Of a stretch of 64,000 nucleotides of DNA, positions 8,231-17,720 are shown piece after piece (the stretch's first letter is position 1; the number at the start of each line of letters is the position of its first letter). Location: the NCBI RefSeq assembly GCF_039522665.1, contig NZ_BAAADV010000004.1, forward strand, positions 248,001 through 312,000. The letters are read 5' to 3'. The stretch comes from Natronoarchaeum mannanilyticum. Its GTDB lineage: Archaea > Halobacteriota > Halobacteria > Halobacteriales > Natronoarchaeaceae. The translations under genes and the position numbers were made by a program. The notes beneath the pieces were generated by a model that had not been told where the DNA came from, ran no database searches, and worked only from the letters and a program-made list of their open reading frames with translations.

Positions 8231-9780
8231 CAGAGGGGGATGTTGCCGTGTTTCTTGTCGGGCTGGTCCTCGCGCTTCGAGCGGAGCATCTCGAGGTCGT
8301 CGATGAGCCGCGGGCGCGTCTCGGTGGGCTCGATCACGTCGTCGAGGTAGCCCCGGTCGGCCGCCGTGTAGGGGTTGGCGAACTCGTCGCGGTACTCGTC
8401 GATCAGCTCCTGGCGGAGCGCCTCGGTGTCGTCGGCCGCTTCGAGTTCGTCGTCGTACAGCAGGTTGACCGCGCCCTGGGGACCCATCACGGCGATCTCG
8501 GCGGTCGGCCAGGCGTAGTTGACGTCGGCGCCGAGGTGTTTCGACGCCATCACGCAGTAGGCGCCGCCGTAGGCCTTGCGCGTGATCACGGTCATCAGGG
8601 GCACCGTCGCCTCGGAGTATGCGTACAGCAGCTTCGCGCCGTGGCGGATGATCCCGCGGTGCTCCTGGTCGGTGCCGGGCATGTAGCCCGGCACGTCGAC
8701 GAACGTGACGATCGGGATGTTGAAGGAATCGCAGAAGCGCACGAATCGCGAGGCCTTCATCGAGGAGTCGACGGTGAGCGTCCCGGCGTTCACCCGGGGC
8801 TGGTTCGCCACGATGCCGACGGCGTGCCCGTCGAGCCGGGAGAAACCGACGACGATGTTCTTGGCGAAGTTCTCGTTGACCTCGAAGAACGAGCCTTCGT
8901 CCATCACCGAGTCGATCACGTCGACCATGTCGTACGGTTTCTGCGGGCTCGGCGGGACGATCTCCTCCAGTCGCTCGTCGCGCCGGTCGGGGTCGTCCCA
9001 CGGCTCGACGCGCGGCGGGTCCTCGACGTTATTTTGCGGGAGGTACGACAGCAGGTGTCGGATCTGGTCGAGCGCGGTCTCGTCGTCGGGCACCGCGAAC
9101 TGCGCGACGCCGGTGGTCGAGCTGTGGGTCGAGGCGCCGCCCAGCTCCTCGTGGGTCACCGACTCGCCCGTGACCGTCTCGGTGACGCCGGGGCCGGTGA
9201 TGTACATGTGGCTGGTGTCCTCGACCATGAACACGAAGTCGGTGATCGACGGGGAGTACACCGCGCCGCCCGCGCAGGGGCCCATGATCCCCGATATCTG
9301 GGGCACGACGCCGCTGGCCTTCTGGTTGCGGTGGAAGATGTCCGCGAACCCGGCGAGGCTGTTGACGCCCTCCTGGATGCGCGCGCCCGCGGAGTCGTTG
9401 AGGCCGACGATCGGGCAGCCGACCTCGATCGCGGTGTCCATCACCTTGCAGATCTTCTCGGCGAACACTTCCCCCAGCGAGCCGCCGAACACGGTGAAGT
9501 CGTGGGCGAACACGAACACCTTGCGCCCGTCGACCTCGCCGTACCCCGTCACGACGCCGTCGGTCAGGATCTGCTTTTCCTCCATCCCGAAGTTGTGGTT
9601 GCCGTGGGTCCGGAGCTGGTCGAACTCGTTGAACGTGCCGTCGTCGAGGAAGTACTCGATCCGCTCGCGGGCAGTCATCTTCCCCTTCTCGTGTTGGCGC
9701 TCGATCCGGGCCTCTCCGCCGCCCTTCTCGGCGTCCTCGCGGAGGTCGCGCAACTCCTCGATACGGTCCTCCATCGTCAC
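8230..9780 (-). CDS. pccB: Propionyl/acetyl-CoA carboxylase carboxyltransferase subunit
   Basis: This 516-residue subunit moves the carboxyl group from carboxybiotin to propionyl- or acetyl-CoA. It shows both crotonase-like halves: the N-terminal half has [14 protein letters not shown] and [11 protein letters not shown] (residues 120-180), and the C-terminal half has [14 protein letters not shown] and [11 protein letters not shown] (residues 350-430). A GTG start at 9780 is preceded at 7 nt by a GGAGG ribosome-binding site. The ATG two codons later fits family N-termini but is spaced less well. The partner biotin subunit is pccA at 3604-5433, and pccX follows with overlap. Mutase and epimerase genes near 47-49 kb continue the pathway. 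Confidence 0.95.
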   Translation of the reverse strand: MTMEDRIEELRDLREDAEKGGGEARIERQHEKGKMTARERIEYFLDDGTFNEFDQLRTHGNHNFGMEEKQILTDGVVTGYGEVDGRKVFVFAHDFTVFGGSLGEVFAEKICKVMDTAIEVGCPIVGLNDSAGARIQEGVNSLAGFADIFHRNQKASGVVPQISGIMGPCAGGAVYSPSITDFVFMVEDTSHMYITGPGVTETVTGESVTHEELGGASTHSSTTGVAQFAVPDDETALDQIRHLLSYLPQNNVEDPPRVEPWDDPDRRDERLEEIVPPSPQKPYDMVDVIDSVMDEGSFFEVNENFAKNIVVGFSRLDGHAVGIVANQPRVNAGTLTVDSSMKASRFVRFCDSFNIPIVTFVDVPGYMPGTDQEHRGIIRHGAKLLYAYSEATVPLMTVITRKAYGGAYCVMASKHLGADVNYAWPTAEIAVMGPQGAVNLLYDDELEAADDTEALRQELIDEYRDEFANPYTAADRGYLDDVIEPTETRPRLIDDLEMLRSKREDQPDKKHGNIPL

Positions 9781-9869
9781 GGCAGGTCCCTCCGGCTATC
9801 AGTCATAGTCCGAAGTGACTACCAGTGGAAGGAAAAGTTTTCCGCAAGCCGAAACGGGGAATGCCGAGG

Positions 9870-11213
9870 TTACAGGAACATGTCGGTCAGCGTTCCGTAC
9901 AGGTCGATCGCGCTGATCACGAGCACGAGGCCGACCACGAGGAGAATCGGGATCCGGATGTACCAGAGCCACGCGGTCGGCAATGTCCCGTCAGACCCCT
10001 TGGAGGTGCCCTTCGCGACCTCCTCGGCGGAGTCGGGGTACACCCACCCGACGAAGACGACGGTGAGGAACACGCCCAGCGGCAACAGCAGGCTCGCCGT
10101 GATCTGGTCGTACAGGTTGAGCACGTCGAGGTCGATGGCGGTCGGGATCCCGACGAGGAACACGACCGACGAGATCACCGCGGTCGCCTTCTTCCGCTCC
10201 ATGCCGTAGTTGTCGATGGCGTACGACACCAGCACCTCCAGGATACTGATCGCGCTGGAGAGTGCAGCGATCACCACGACGCCGAAGAACACGAAGCCCA
10301 CGAGCCGGCTCCCGGGGACCTGAGCGATCGCGCCGCCGACGCCGACGAACAGCTCACCCGCGCCGCCGGAGCCTGGTTCGACGCCGATCGTGAACAGCAC
10401 CGGGAACACGACCAGTCCGGCGAGGATCGACACGAGCGTGTTCAGGGCGGCGATCCAACCGCCGTCGACGGCGAGATTCCGATCCTCGCCGAGGTAGGAC
10501 GCGTAGGTGATCATCACGCCCATCCCCAGCGACAGGGTGAAAAAGGCCTGACCCGCGGCGGCCGGGAGGATCGACATCCAGTTAGACGCGATGACGCCGA
10601 TCTCCGGCGACAGGTAGTACTGGTACCCCTCGGCTGCACCCTCCAGCGTGAACGCGTAGCCGATCAGTCCGACGAGCAGCGCCAGCAGCGCCGGCACCAT
10701 CACCTTGACCGCGAGTTCGATCCCGCGCTGGATCCCGGCGGCCACGATCACGGCCGTCGCGACCATGAACAGCGCGTGGAAGCCGATCGCCGCTGGCCCT
10801 TCAGCGATCGAATTGAAGTACACGCTAGGTTCGCCGAAGTACGCGCCGGTCAGGCTGGCAAACGTGTACCGGGTAACCCACCCGGCGACGACCGAGTAGA
10901 ACGCCAGGATGACGAACCCGGTGAACACGCCCAGAGCGCCGACGAAGCGCCACTCGCCGTGGCCGAGTCGGTCGAACGCGTTGATCGGGTTGCGCTCCGA
11001 ACGCCGCCCGACGACGAACTCGACGAGCATCGCCGGGATTCCGATCAATCCCACGAACAGCAGGTATATCACCAGGAACGCCGCACCGCCTTCCTGGCCG
11101 ACCTGGAACGGGAATCGCCAGATGTTACCAAGCCCCACCGCGCTACCGACGGCGGCGAGGATGAAGCCGATTCGCGTCGCCCACTTCTCGCGCGTTACGT
11201 CTTCGAGAGACAT
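9870..11213 (-). CDS. Sodium-dependent transporter, NSS (SNF) family
   Basis: This 447-residue membrane protein couples Na+ to uptake of an amino acid or related solute. The first helix has the signature WATRIGFILAAVGSAVGLGNIWRFPF, whose residues form the Na+ and substrate sites in LeuT-like proteins. About eleven to twelve membrane segments follow, with GMGVMITYASYL near residue 235 matching TM6 of the family. On the minus strand a TATA-like AAATTATTATG lies about 30 nt before the ATG, consistent with a leaderless message. The substrate is not determinable from sequence. Confidence 0.94.
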   Translation of the reverse strand: MSLEDVTREKWATRIGFILAAVGSAVGLGNIWRFPFQVGQEGGAAFLVIYLLFVGLIGIPAMLVEFVVGRRSERNPINAFDRLGHGEWRFVGALGVFTGFVILAFYSVVAGWVTRYTFASLTGAYFGEPSVYFNSIAEGPAAIGFHALFMVATAVIVAAGIQRGIELAVKVMVPALLALLVGLIGYAFTLEGAAEGYQYYLSPEIGVIASNWMSILPAAAGQAFFTLSLGMGVMITYASYLGEDRNLAVDGGWIAALNTLVSILAGLVVFPVLFTIGVEPGSGGAGELFVGVGGAIAQVPGSRLVGFVFFGVVVIAALSSAISILEVLVSYAIDNYGMERKKATAVISSVVFLVGIPTAIDLDVLNLYDQITASLLLPLGVFLTVVFVGWVYPDSAEEVAKGTSKGSDGTLPTAWLWYIRIPILLVVGLVLVISAIDLYGTLTDMFL

Positions 11214-11236
11214 GGTACGTACTCTCCCACCGACTT

Positions 11237-11250
11237 CATAATAATTTTGC
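11237..11250 (-). promoter_or_regulatory. TATA box of the NSS transporter gene
   Basis: The minus strand reads AAATTATTATG centred about 30 nt before the ATG, the spacing expected for a leaderless archaeal transcript. The rest of the gap to 11456 is AT-rich but has no gene I can support. Confidence 0.5.
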
Positions 11251-11456
11251 GGATCGACGTTAGTGTTCGTGTGGTTTCAATTCCGCCATCTCGTGATATC
11301 CGGACGAACGTCCATTATATCGTTCTCTTCACCCAAAGAGCGCATTTAGTATACAATAACTGTCATACGCCCTGAACGAGCGGATCCGCGATCCAGTTCG
11401 GAGATAGATGCACCCGGTGCCAGACGAGAAACCGGAACGACGCGCGCTCGAGTACG

Positions 11457-12167
11457 TTACGCCTCGCCGTACACCGGCACGGCGGCGCCGCTGGTCGGAC
11501 CGGCGCCGTCGCTACAGAGGAACGCGATCACGCCCGCGATGTCGGCCGGGTCGACCCACGCGTCGTGATCGGCGTCGGGCATCATTTCGCGGTTGGCCGG
11601 CGTGTCGATCACGCTCGGCATGACGGCGTTGGCGCGCACCTGACCTTTGTTCTCCTCGGCCAGCGTCTCGGTCAGCAGTCGCACGCCCGCTTTCGAGGCG
11701 CGGTAGGGGCCGTCGCCTTCGCCGCCCGAAAGCGACGACCGGGAGCTGATGCTGACGATGGCGCCCTCGCGATCCCGCAAGTGTGGAAGGGCGTGCTTGC
11801 TCGCGAGGAAGGCGCTCTTGAGGTTGACGTCGAACAGCATGTCGAACTCCTCGACGGGCGTCTCGTCGATCGGCTGGCCGCCGCGCCAGGTGCCCGCGAC
11901 GTTCGCGAGGTAGTCGATCCGACCGTGGTCGTCGACGATCTCGGCGACCCCGTCCTCGACCGATCCCTCGTCGGTCAGGTCGATCCGGTAGTAGTGGGTG
12001 TTCTCGTCGGGGTCGAGCAACGCGTCCTCGTCGTCGGGATCGACGACGTCGACCGCCGCGACGGTCGCGCCCGCGTCGCGGAACCGATCGACGACGGCGC
12101 TGCCGAGCGCCCCGCAGGCACCGGTGACGACTGCGACGTTCCCTTCGAAGTCGAAGCTGACGGACAT
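11457..12167 (-). CDS. SDR family NAD(P)-dependent oxidoreductase
   Basis: This 236-residue short-chain dehydrogenase has a Rossmann dinucleotide motif TGACGALG near residue 15 and NVAG near residue 90. Catalytic Ser lies in VSISSRSS and Tyr-Lys in YRASK near residue 160. An acidic residue after beta-2 (AVDVVDPDD) suggests NAD preference. The chosen ATG gives the normal family N-terminus; a much longer open frame upstream is antisense to the phosphodiesterase gene and is not protein-like. It is divergent from the glycerophosphodiesterase gene. The substrate is unknown. Confidence 0.92.
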   Translation of the reverse strand: MSVSFDFEGNVAVVTGACGALGSAVVDRFRDAGATVAAVDVVDPDDEDALLDPDENTHYYRIDLTDEGSVEDGVAEIVDDHGRIDYLANVAGTWRGGQPIDETPVEEFDMLFDVNLKSAFLASKHALPHLRDREGAIVSISSRSSLSGGEGDGPYRASKAGVRLLTETLAEENKGQVRANAVMPSVIDTPANREMMPDADHDAWVDPADIAGVIAFLCSDGAGPTSGAAVPVYGEA

Positions 12168-12254
12168 ACTGGTACTCGTGTCGGTTCGGAAGTTGAATCT
12201 GTGGGCGGCGCCAGCCCGATGGCTTTTGAGACCCGAGCGCGAACCCGTCGTCGA

Positions 12255-12950
12255 ATGGAGATCGCCCACCGCGGCTACGCCGCCGAGGCGCCCGAAAACA
12301 CGCTCGCGGCGCTCCGGCGAGCGGGCCGGCACGCCGACGCCGTCGAGATCGACGTTCGCCGGTGCGGATCGGGCGACCTCGTCGTGATCCACGACGCCGA
12401 GGTTGATCGACTCACCGACGGGACGGGGCGGGTCGCGGACCTGTCGCTGGCGGAACTCGAGGCGCTCGACGTGCTCGGCTCCGGCGAGTCGATTCCGACG
12501 CTCGCCGAGGTGCTGTCGATCGTTCCGGCGGACGTCGCGATCAACGTCGAGCTCAAGGAAACGGGGATCGCGACCGATGCGGTCGAAGCCATCGATCCCG
12601 CCGAGAATCCCGTGATCGTCTCGTCGTTCTCCGAGCGGGCTCTGAGAGAGACTCGCGCAGCGTCGGCGTCGATCCCGACGGCGTACCTCGCCGATCGCCT
12701 GCGCGATCGACCGGTTACGACCGCCGTCGAACTCGACTGCCGGTGCGTCCACCCGCGATTCGCGCTGTGTTTCTACTCGCCGATCATCTCTCGCGCGCAC
12801 GACCTCGGTCTCGGCGTCAACGCCTGGACGGTCGACGACCCGCTGGTCGTCCGGGCGCTGTGTCGCCTCGGCGTCGACGGCGTCGTCACCGACCGGAGCG
12901 GCGTCGTGCCGGACCGATACCGCACCGTTGCCGACGATCGCAAGCCGTAG
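12255..12950 (+). CDS. Glycerophosphodiester phosphodiesterase
   Basis: This 231-residue enzyme hydrolyses glycerophosphodiesters to an alcohol and glycerol phosphate. The N-terminus has AHRGYAAEAPENTLAALRRA, with the catalytic His-Arg and metal-binding Glu-Asn. VEIDVRRCGSGDLVVIHD follows, with the metal-binding Glu-x-Asp and the second catalytic His. NVELKETG and the C-terminal VNAWTVDDP complete the TIM-barrel family pattern. An in-frame ATG 36 nt upstream would add twelve mostly basic residues; the later ATG matches the family better. No signal peptide is seen, so it acts in the cytoplasm. Confidence 0.93.
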   Translation: MEIAHRGYAAEAPENTLAALRRAGRHADAVEIDVRRCGSGDLVVIHDAEVDRLTDGTGRVADLSLAELEALDVLGSGESIPTLAEVLSIVPADVAINVELKETGIATDAVEAIDPAENPVIVSSFSERALRETRAASASIPTAYLADRLRDRPVTTAVELDCRCVHPRFALCFYSPIISRAHDLGLGVNAWTVDDPLVVRALCRLGVDGVVTDRSGVVPDRYRTVADDRKP

Positions 12951-13227
12951 GCGGCTCCTACTCGACGAAACGCCGCTGGTCAGGTGCAAGAGGCGTGCTA
13001 CCGCGTACCGCTCTGCCCCGGTGATCTTCTCACGAACTTCCACATCCGCCCGGTAACCGCTCGCTTCGCAACGGTATGGCAAATATATCAATCAGGCAAT
13101 CTCCTCTCAGTCGAGCGTAACGGCCGCCGCTCTCGCGGGGGACCGTCGCAACTATGATCTGGGGGGATCGCCGACAGCGTCGACCGGATCGGGGGATCGA
13201 ACCGCATGGCTCGGGAGGGCGACCGCC

Positions 13228-13602
13228 GTGACGCCGGGCAGCGACGTGCTGCTCGGCGGCGTCGACGCCTCGCCGTCGCGCTGGCTGGCCAGCGTCGGCT
13301 CGCTGTGGGGGCTGGCGATCGCCGTCTACGGCGTCGGCGACCTGGCCTCGACGATCGTCGGGCTGCAACTGGGCGCCAGCGAGAGCAACCCGATCCCGGC
13401 GGCGCTGATCGAGCTCGCGCCCGGCTTCCTCGCGGTCGTCGTGCTCCTGACGCTCTGGAAGGCGATCACGATGGCGGCGTTCGCGCTCGTCGCCTGGCGG
13501 CTCCCCGCGCCCTACGCCGCCGCGATTCCGGCGGGGCTGTGTCTGATCGGCCTGACAGTTGTGAGCTGGAACGCGTCGGTGATCCTTACTGTCTCGACGT
13601 GA
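13228..13602 (+). CDS. Small multi-pass membrane protein, DUF5658-like
   Basis: This 124-residue protein begins with GTG and has four predicted membrane segments. The first contains GLAIAVYGVGDLASTIVGLQLG followed by ESNPIPAAL; a D-x-x-(S/T)T...G...E-x-NP pattern is typical of DUF5658-like proteins. No function is known. The gap before it (12951-13227) has an A/T-rich box CAAATATATC at about 13080, which could be its promoter, but nothing else I can support. Confidence 0.7.
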   Translation: MTPGSDVLLGGVDASPSRWLASVGSLWGLAIAVYGVGDLASTIVGLQLGASESNPIPAALIELAPGFLAVVVLLTLWKAITMAAFALVAWRLPAPYAAAIPAGLCLIGLTVVSWNASVILTVST

Positions 13603-13881
13603 CGCTGCACCGCGAACTGCTCTATGGCGTCGCGTCGCTGCGTGACGATCGGCTCGTTCTCGTCGCGAGCGTTCTGGGGCTGGCCGCGTGGCTCCGGTTC
13701 GACGCCGGAGCCGCGCCGATCTTGCTCACGACGGCCGGCAGCGACACCCTCCAGCGTCTCATCGCGCCGGGGTCGCTGGTGGCGTCCCGCGAGGACGCGT
13801 CGTCGTCACCCGATGGCGCGTTGGCATCGAGTCCGGAGCAAGAAGCGTCGCGTCGGCGGCGTCGGCGCCGGACGCCGATGC
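13603..13881. other. Gap without a supported gene
   Basis: A GTG overlapping the preceding TGA (GTGA) opens a frame with one hydrophobic stretch (LVLVASVLGLAAWLRF). It then runs into arginine-rich text antisense to the YjbQ gene, so it is probably not a real gene or is a decayed one. Nothing else is seen. Confidence 0.4.
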
Positions 13882-14283
13882 TCACTCGCCGACGACGGTC
13901 ACCGTCACCTCGCGCGTCCGCGGCCCGTCGAACTCCAGCAGGAGTATCGACTGCCAGCGCCCGAGCGAGAGATCGCCGTCCTCGACCGGGATCGACTCGC
14001 TCGCGCCGACCAGCGTCGCGCGCAGGTGGGAGTCCGCGTTCCCGTCGAGCTGGTCGTGACGGTGGCCCTCGTCGGGGACGAGCTCCTCGAAGAAGTCCTC
14101 GGTGTCGTCGCGGAGTCGCGACTCGTTCTCGTTGACGCTGATCCCGGCGGTGGTGTGGCGGACGAACACCGAACAGACGCCCGTCTCGAGGCCATCGGGG
14201 ATCGCGCCGGCGACGCGGTCTGTCACGTCGACGGTGTCGGTGCGACGATCGGTCGCGACCTCGAACGAACTCGTCGTAGCCAT
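13882..14283 (-). CDS. YjbQ/UPF0047 family protein (secondary thiamine-phosphate synthase-like)
   Basis: This 133-residue protein covers the whole family length. It has the conserved core VFVRHTTAGISVNENE near residue 40, with the His and Thr of the putative active site, and GNADSHLRATLVGASESIPVEDGDLSLGRWQ with a second conserved His and the LGRWQ signature. E. coli YjbQ has weak thiamine-phosphate synthase activity, but the physiological role is unclear. It follows the SpoVR gene after 87 bp on the same strand and may be co-transcribed. Confidence 0.92.
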   Translation of the reverse strand: MATTSSFEVATDRRTDTVDVTDRVAGAIPDGLETGVCSVFVRHTTAGISVNENESRLRDDTEDFFEELVPDEGHRHDQLDGNADSHLRATLVGASESIPVEDGDLSLGRWQSILLLEFDGPRTREVTVTVVGE

Positions 14284-14370
14284 GTCCGGATCCTCGAACC
14301 GAGATCAAAAAGGTGCGTCGGGGCGATTCGCCGTCGGATCGGGACGCGCGTCGCGGCGGATTCGGCGCCG

Positions 14371-16389
14371 TCAGGCCAGCCATTCGTCGGGCTTGGTGTC
14401 GTAGTCGACGTCGCTGGCGGCGATGTCCTCGACCTCCTCCCAGGGGAGCTCGCGCTCCTCGAAGGTCGAGCCGTCGTAGCGGATCAGCAGGCCCTGCTCC
14501 TCGGGCTCTGGCTCGCGGTTCCGGCGCTTGGCCACCTCGATGTCGTGCTCGTCGACGGTCTTGACGATCGTCATCAGGTTCACCGGGCGCCCCCAGAGGT
14601 CGAACACGCGTTCGAGCGTGCGCTGGGCCTGCTCGATGTCGAGCATGACGCCGTTGTAGCGGTGGGCCAGCAGCAACTCGTTGCGGTTGTTGTAGTTGCC
14701 GTCCTGCACGACGATCGTCGGCTTCCCGAAGTTGGTGAACTGCAGCAGGAGCTTCTTCTTGACGTCCTCGTAGTCCGTGCTGGCGACGCGGTTCTGGCCG
14801 GCGGCCTGCGAGTACTCGTAGGTGAAGTACTCGTTCTCGTCGACGAACTCCTGGGTGAGGAACTCGTCGAGGAACGTCACGTCGTTGTGGCTCTCGCGGA
14901 TCTCGCGCATCCGGTCCCAGCCCCGCGCGTGGTCGACGTCGTCGAGCGCCTCGTCGACCGATTCGTAGACGGCGTCGTCGAACAGGTACCGGCCGATCCG
15001 TTCGAGTTCCGACTGGCCGACGCGCTTGAGGAACCCGCGGTTCTGGCGCTTGGTCAGCGAGTAGTGGCGCCGCGCCAGCCCCTCGTAGGTCAGCACCTTC
15101 CAGGGGTACTTGTCGACGTCCACCTCGCCCTCGCGCGCTCGCTGAAGAGCGTCGCGGTCGACGTATTCGTCGGGAAGCTCGGCGACGTCGTCGAGCGAGT
15201 CGCTGGTGATCGAAGTAAGCGCCTTCGGGGGCTCTAACTGCCCCAGAATGTCGTCGAAGTCGACGGTGTCCGCGACGTTGCGCCACGAGATGCCCTCGAC
15301 GCGCAGCAGCTTGTCGAGTACCTCTTGACGGTTCGTGGTGTTCTCGACGTACTCCCAGAGCTCCTTGCCGAGCTTGTAGGGGTTCAGGCCGGGCGATCCC
15401 AGCACGCGTGCCTGGTGGTCGGCGTAGCTGAGGAACTCGTCGGCGCCCGCGAACGCCTCCTCGCCCATCATCATCGATTCCCATAGGGCCGCCCATCCCT
15501 CGTTCATCACCTTCGTCATCTTCTGGGCGGCGAAGTAGTACGACTCGGCGCGCAGCATCTCGATCACGTCGCGCTGCCAGGGCTCGAACTCGACGGCCTT
15601 GCCGGCCTCCTCGTCGTACTGCTTGCCGTGCTCCCTGAGGAACGCGATGACGTCTTTCTCGGGCGTCTCGGGGAAGGATGCGGCCGACCCGTCGACCTCC
15701 TGGTCCTCGACCCACTCCTCGTCGAACACCTCTTCGAGCACCTCGTCGCTCAGATCCAGTTCGGAGAGCTTCTCGGCGAGGTCGTCGTCGAGCTCCTCGT
15801 CGTCGGCGTCCGGCCCGCCCAGCAGGTGCGACGCCGAGAACGTCTGGTGCTGGTCGATCGTGTCCTCCAGCGTGAGCACGTTGTCGATCCAGCGTTCGAC
15901 CTCGGCCTGCTCGACGTCCGGGTCGGCCATGTACTCGCGGATCGACCGGCCGTGCCGTTCCAGCATCGCGGCGGCGTCGACCTCGTCGTCGCCCCTCGCG
16001 TCGGTGAACATACCGAACCACTCGTTGTTCGCGAAGAAGTCCGCGTGGGCCTCGACGTGCGTGATGACGGCTTTCTGGTCGGCGACGTCATTGGACTCCT
16101 GTAAGAACGCGTGGGATGGGTTATCGTTGTTGACGATCTCGAAGGCCTTCCCGCCGCCGTACTGGCCCTGCTTCTGTTGCTTGTCGTACTGCATCCCCCA
16201 CCGCCAGTGAGGGTAGCGGTGCTGGAACCCGCCGTAGGCGATCAGCTCGTTCATCTCGTCGTAGTCGACGATCCAGTAGTTGACCGGATAGGGCTCTAAG
16301 CCGAGCTTCTCGGCGAGCAGCCGCGCCTCGTCGACGGGTTCCTGCAACTTCGATGCCTCGCGCTTGGCCTCGTAGCGGTCGAAACTCAT
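14371..16389 (-). CDS. SpoVR family protein
   Basis: This 672-residue protein is a SpoVR/YcgB homologue. The N-terminal region has PYPVNYWIVDYDEMNELIAYGGFQHRYPHWRWGMQYD, given here only by its parts YWIVDYDEM and RYPHWRWGM. Family features NNDNPSHAFL and VEAHADFFANN with conserved His and Asp follow. SpoVR proteins are linked to sporulation in Bacillus and to stress adaptation elsewhere; their biochemistry is unknown. It is the last gene of a four-gene cluster with two PrkA kinases and a DUF444 protein, a combination conserved in many bacteria and archaea. The spacing to the DUF444 gene is 16 nt. Confidence 0.95.
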   Translation of the reverse strand: MSFDRYEAKREASKLQEPVDEARLLAEKLGLEPYPVNYWIVDYDEMNELIAYGGFQHRYPHWRWGMQYDKQQKQGQYGGGKAFEIVNNDNPSHAFLQESNDVADQKAVITHVEAHADFFANNEWFGMFTDARGDDEVDAAAMLERHGRSIREYMADPDVEQAEVERWIDNVLTLEDTIDQHQTFSASHLLGGPDADDEELDDDLAEKLSELDLSDEVLEEVFDEEWVEDQEVDGSAASFPETPEKDVIAFLREHGKQYDEEAGKAVEFEPWQRDVIEMLRAESYYFAAQKMTKVMNEGWAALWESMMMGEEAFAGADEFLSYADHQARVLGSPGLNPYKLGKELWEYVENTTNRQEVLDKLLRVEGISWRNVADTVDFDDILGQLEPPKALTSITSDSLDDVAELPDEYVDRDALQRAREGEVDVDKYPWKVLTYEGLARRHYSLTKRQNRGFLKRVGQSELERIGRYLFDDAVYESVDEALDDVDHARGWDRMREIRESHNDVTFLDEFLTQEFVDENEYFTYEYSQAAGQNRVASTDYEDVKKKLLLQFTNFGKPTIVVQDGNYNNRNELLLAHRYNGVMLDIEQAQRTLERVFDLWGRPVNLMTIVKTVDEHDIEVAKRRNREPEPEEQGLLIRYDGSTFEERELPWEEVEDIAASDVDYDTKPDEWLA

Positions 16390-16405
16390 AGGTTCACCTG
16401 GGGAC

Positions 16406-17719
16406 TCACTGTTCTGCCTCCTCCTCGGTCGAGAGGATCTCGTAGATGGCGTCGGTCACGTCGTCCTCGCTGGAGACGTACGCCACCGCCACGTCGTCGC
16501 TGTCGCCGAAGTGGCTCTCGACCTCCTCGGCGTGGGTCGCGTTGATCGCGTTGCCGCTGGGCTGGGTCTCCACGTAGGCGTGGAGGTTCGCGGGGATCTG
16601 CTCCATCAGCGGGACGACGCGCTGTTCGGTGTCGTTCGAGGAGTTCTCGCTGTCGCCCGCGGCGAACACGTAGCGGTTCCACTCGCTCCAGGGGTACTCC
16701 TCTAACAGCTCCTGGGCCAGTTCGTACGCCGAGGAGATCTTCGTCCCGCCGCCCGACCGGATGCCGAAGAACTCGTCGCGCTCGACCTCCCAGGCCTCGG
16801 CGTCGTGGGCGATGTAGACGAACTCGGCGTTGTCGTACTTGCCCTGCAGGTACCAGTCCAGCGGCGTGAACACGCGCTCGACGAGTTCGCGCTTGTTCTG
16901 GCGCATCGACCCCGAGACGTCGCGGATGTTGAACACGACGACGTTCTTCTCGCGCTCCTCGATGATTTCGGGGTGGCGGTACCGCTCGTCCTCGCGGCGG
17001 AACGGGACCTGCTTGATCCCCTCCCGGCGGATCTTCTGCTGGACGGGCTCGCGGTCGACGTTCTCCTCCAGTTCCTCGATGCTCGACCACGTCGTCCGCT
17101 CGTCTCGCGGGACGTCGTCGTACGCGTCGTCGATCCAGGCTTTCGAGACGGGCACGTTCTCGCCGCGCGCCCACTCGAAGGCCTTGTCCGGCCCCCAGCC
17201 CTCGATCTTGAGCACCTCTCGGAGGAACTCCTCGTCGAAGTCCATCGCGAGCTTGCGCTTGAGACCCTCCTTGAACATGCGCTCGAAGTCCAGCGTCGAG
17301 TCGGGGCCGGTCCGGGTCAGGTCTGTGAAGGGGCCTTCCTTCTCCTCGATCACCTTCTTGCCCTTCGGGTCGAGTTCGAGCCCGAGCTCCTCGTCTAACT
17401 CCTGGGCGAACTCCTCGGGGTCCATCTCGTAGTACTCGTGTTCGGCGCCCTCCTCGCCCGGGTCCCCCTCCTCGTCGCCGTCGCCCGGCTGTGGCTGTGG
17501 CTGGCCGACCGGGTCGCCGACGTCGGCGTCGCCCTGTCCGACGCCGCCCTGGTCGCGCTGGTCGTACTCGAACTCGGGGAGGTCGACGATCTTGATCGGG
17601 ATGCGGACGTCGTCCTTCCCGCTCTGTCCGAGGTCGCCGTACTGGATGAAGTCGGCCAGGTCCTCGCGGCGCTTTTCCCCGACTTCCCTGAATCGTTCGA
17701 GGTCGTCTTGCAGTCCCAT
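16406..17719 (-). CDS. DUF444 (YeaH/YhbH) family protein with VWA-like domain
   Basis: This 437-residue protein has an acidic, glutamine- and glycine-rich N-terminal third. A C-terminal von Willebrand A-like domain follows, starting near residue 255 with [12 protein letters not shown], a MIDAS-type DxSxS metal site. [17 protein letters not shown] and [13 protein letters not shown] provide further MIDAS-like Thr and Asp. E. coli YeaH is co-expressed with the kinase YeaG (PrkA) in stationary phase and starvation. Here the gene starts 1 nt after the second PrkA gene ends, so translational coupling is likely. It is a probable partner or target of the kinases. Confidence 0.94.
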   Translation of the reverse strand: MGLQDDLERFREVGEKRREDLADFIQYGDLGQSGKDDVRIPIKIVDLPEFEYDQRDQGGVGQGDADVGDPVGQPQPQPGDGDEEGDPGEEGAEHEYYEMDPEEFAQELDEELGLELDPKGKKVIEEKEGPFTDLTRTGPDSTLDFERMFKEGLKRKLAMDFDEEFLREVLKIEGWGPDKAFEWARGENVPVSKAWIDDAYDDVPRDERTTWSSIEELEENVDREPVQQKIRREGIKQVPFRREDERYRHPEIIEEREKNVVVFNIRDVSGSMRQNKRELVERVFTPLDWYLQGKYDNAEFVYIAHDAEAWEVERDEFFGIRSGGGTKISSAYELAQELLEEYPWSEWNRYVFAAGDSENSSNDTEQRVVPLMEQIPANLHAYVETQPSGNAINATHAEEVESHFGDSDDVAVAYVSSEDDVTDAIYEILSTEEEAEQ

Positions 17720-17720
17720 G

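Noticed and set aside
11408-11623. Short plus-strand frame with a TATA-like box upstream
   Set aside because: It runs antisense into the SDR gene and turns into arginine-rich text, so it is not protein-like.
13154-13230. 25-codon frame ending in the GTGA of the DUF5658-like gene
   Set aside because: Overlap with the start is suggestive of coupling, but the peptide is unremarkable and there is no other support.
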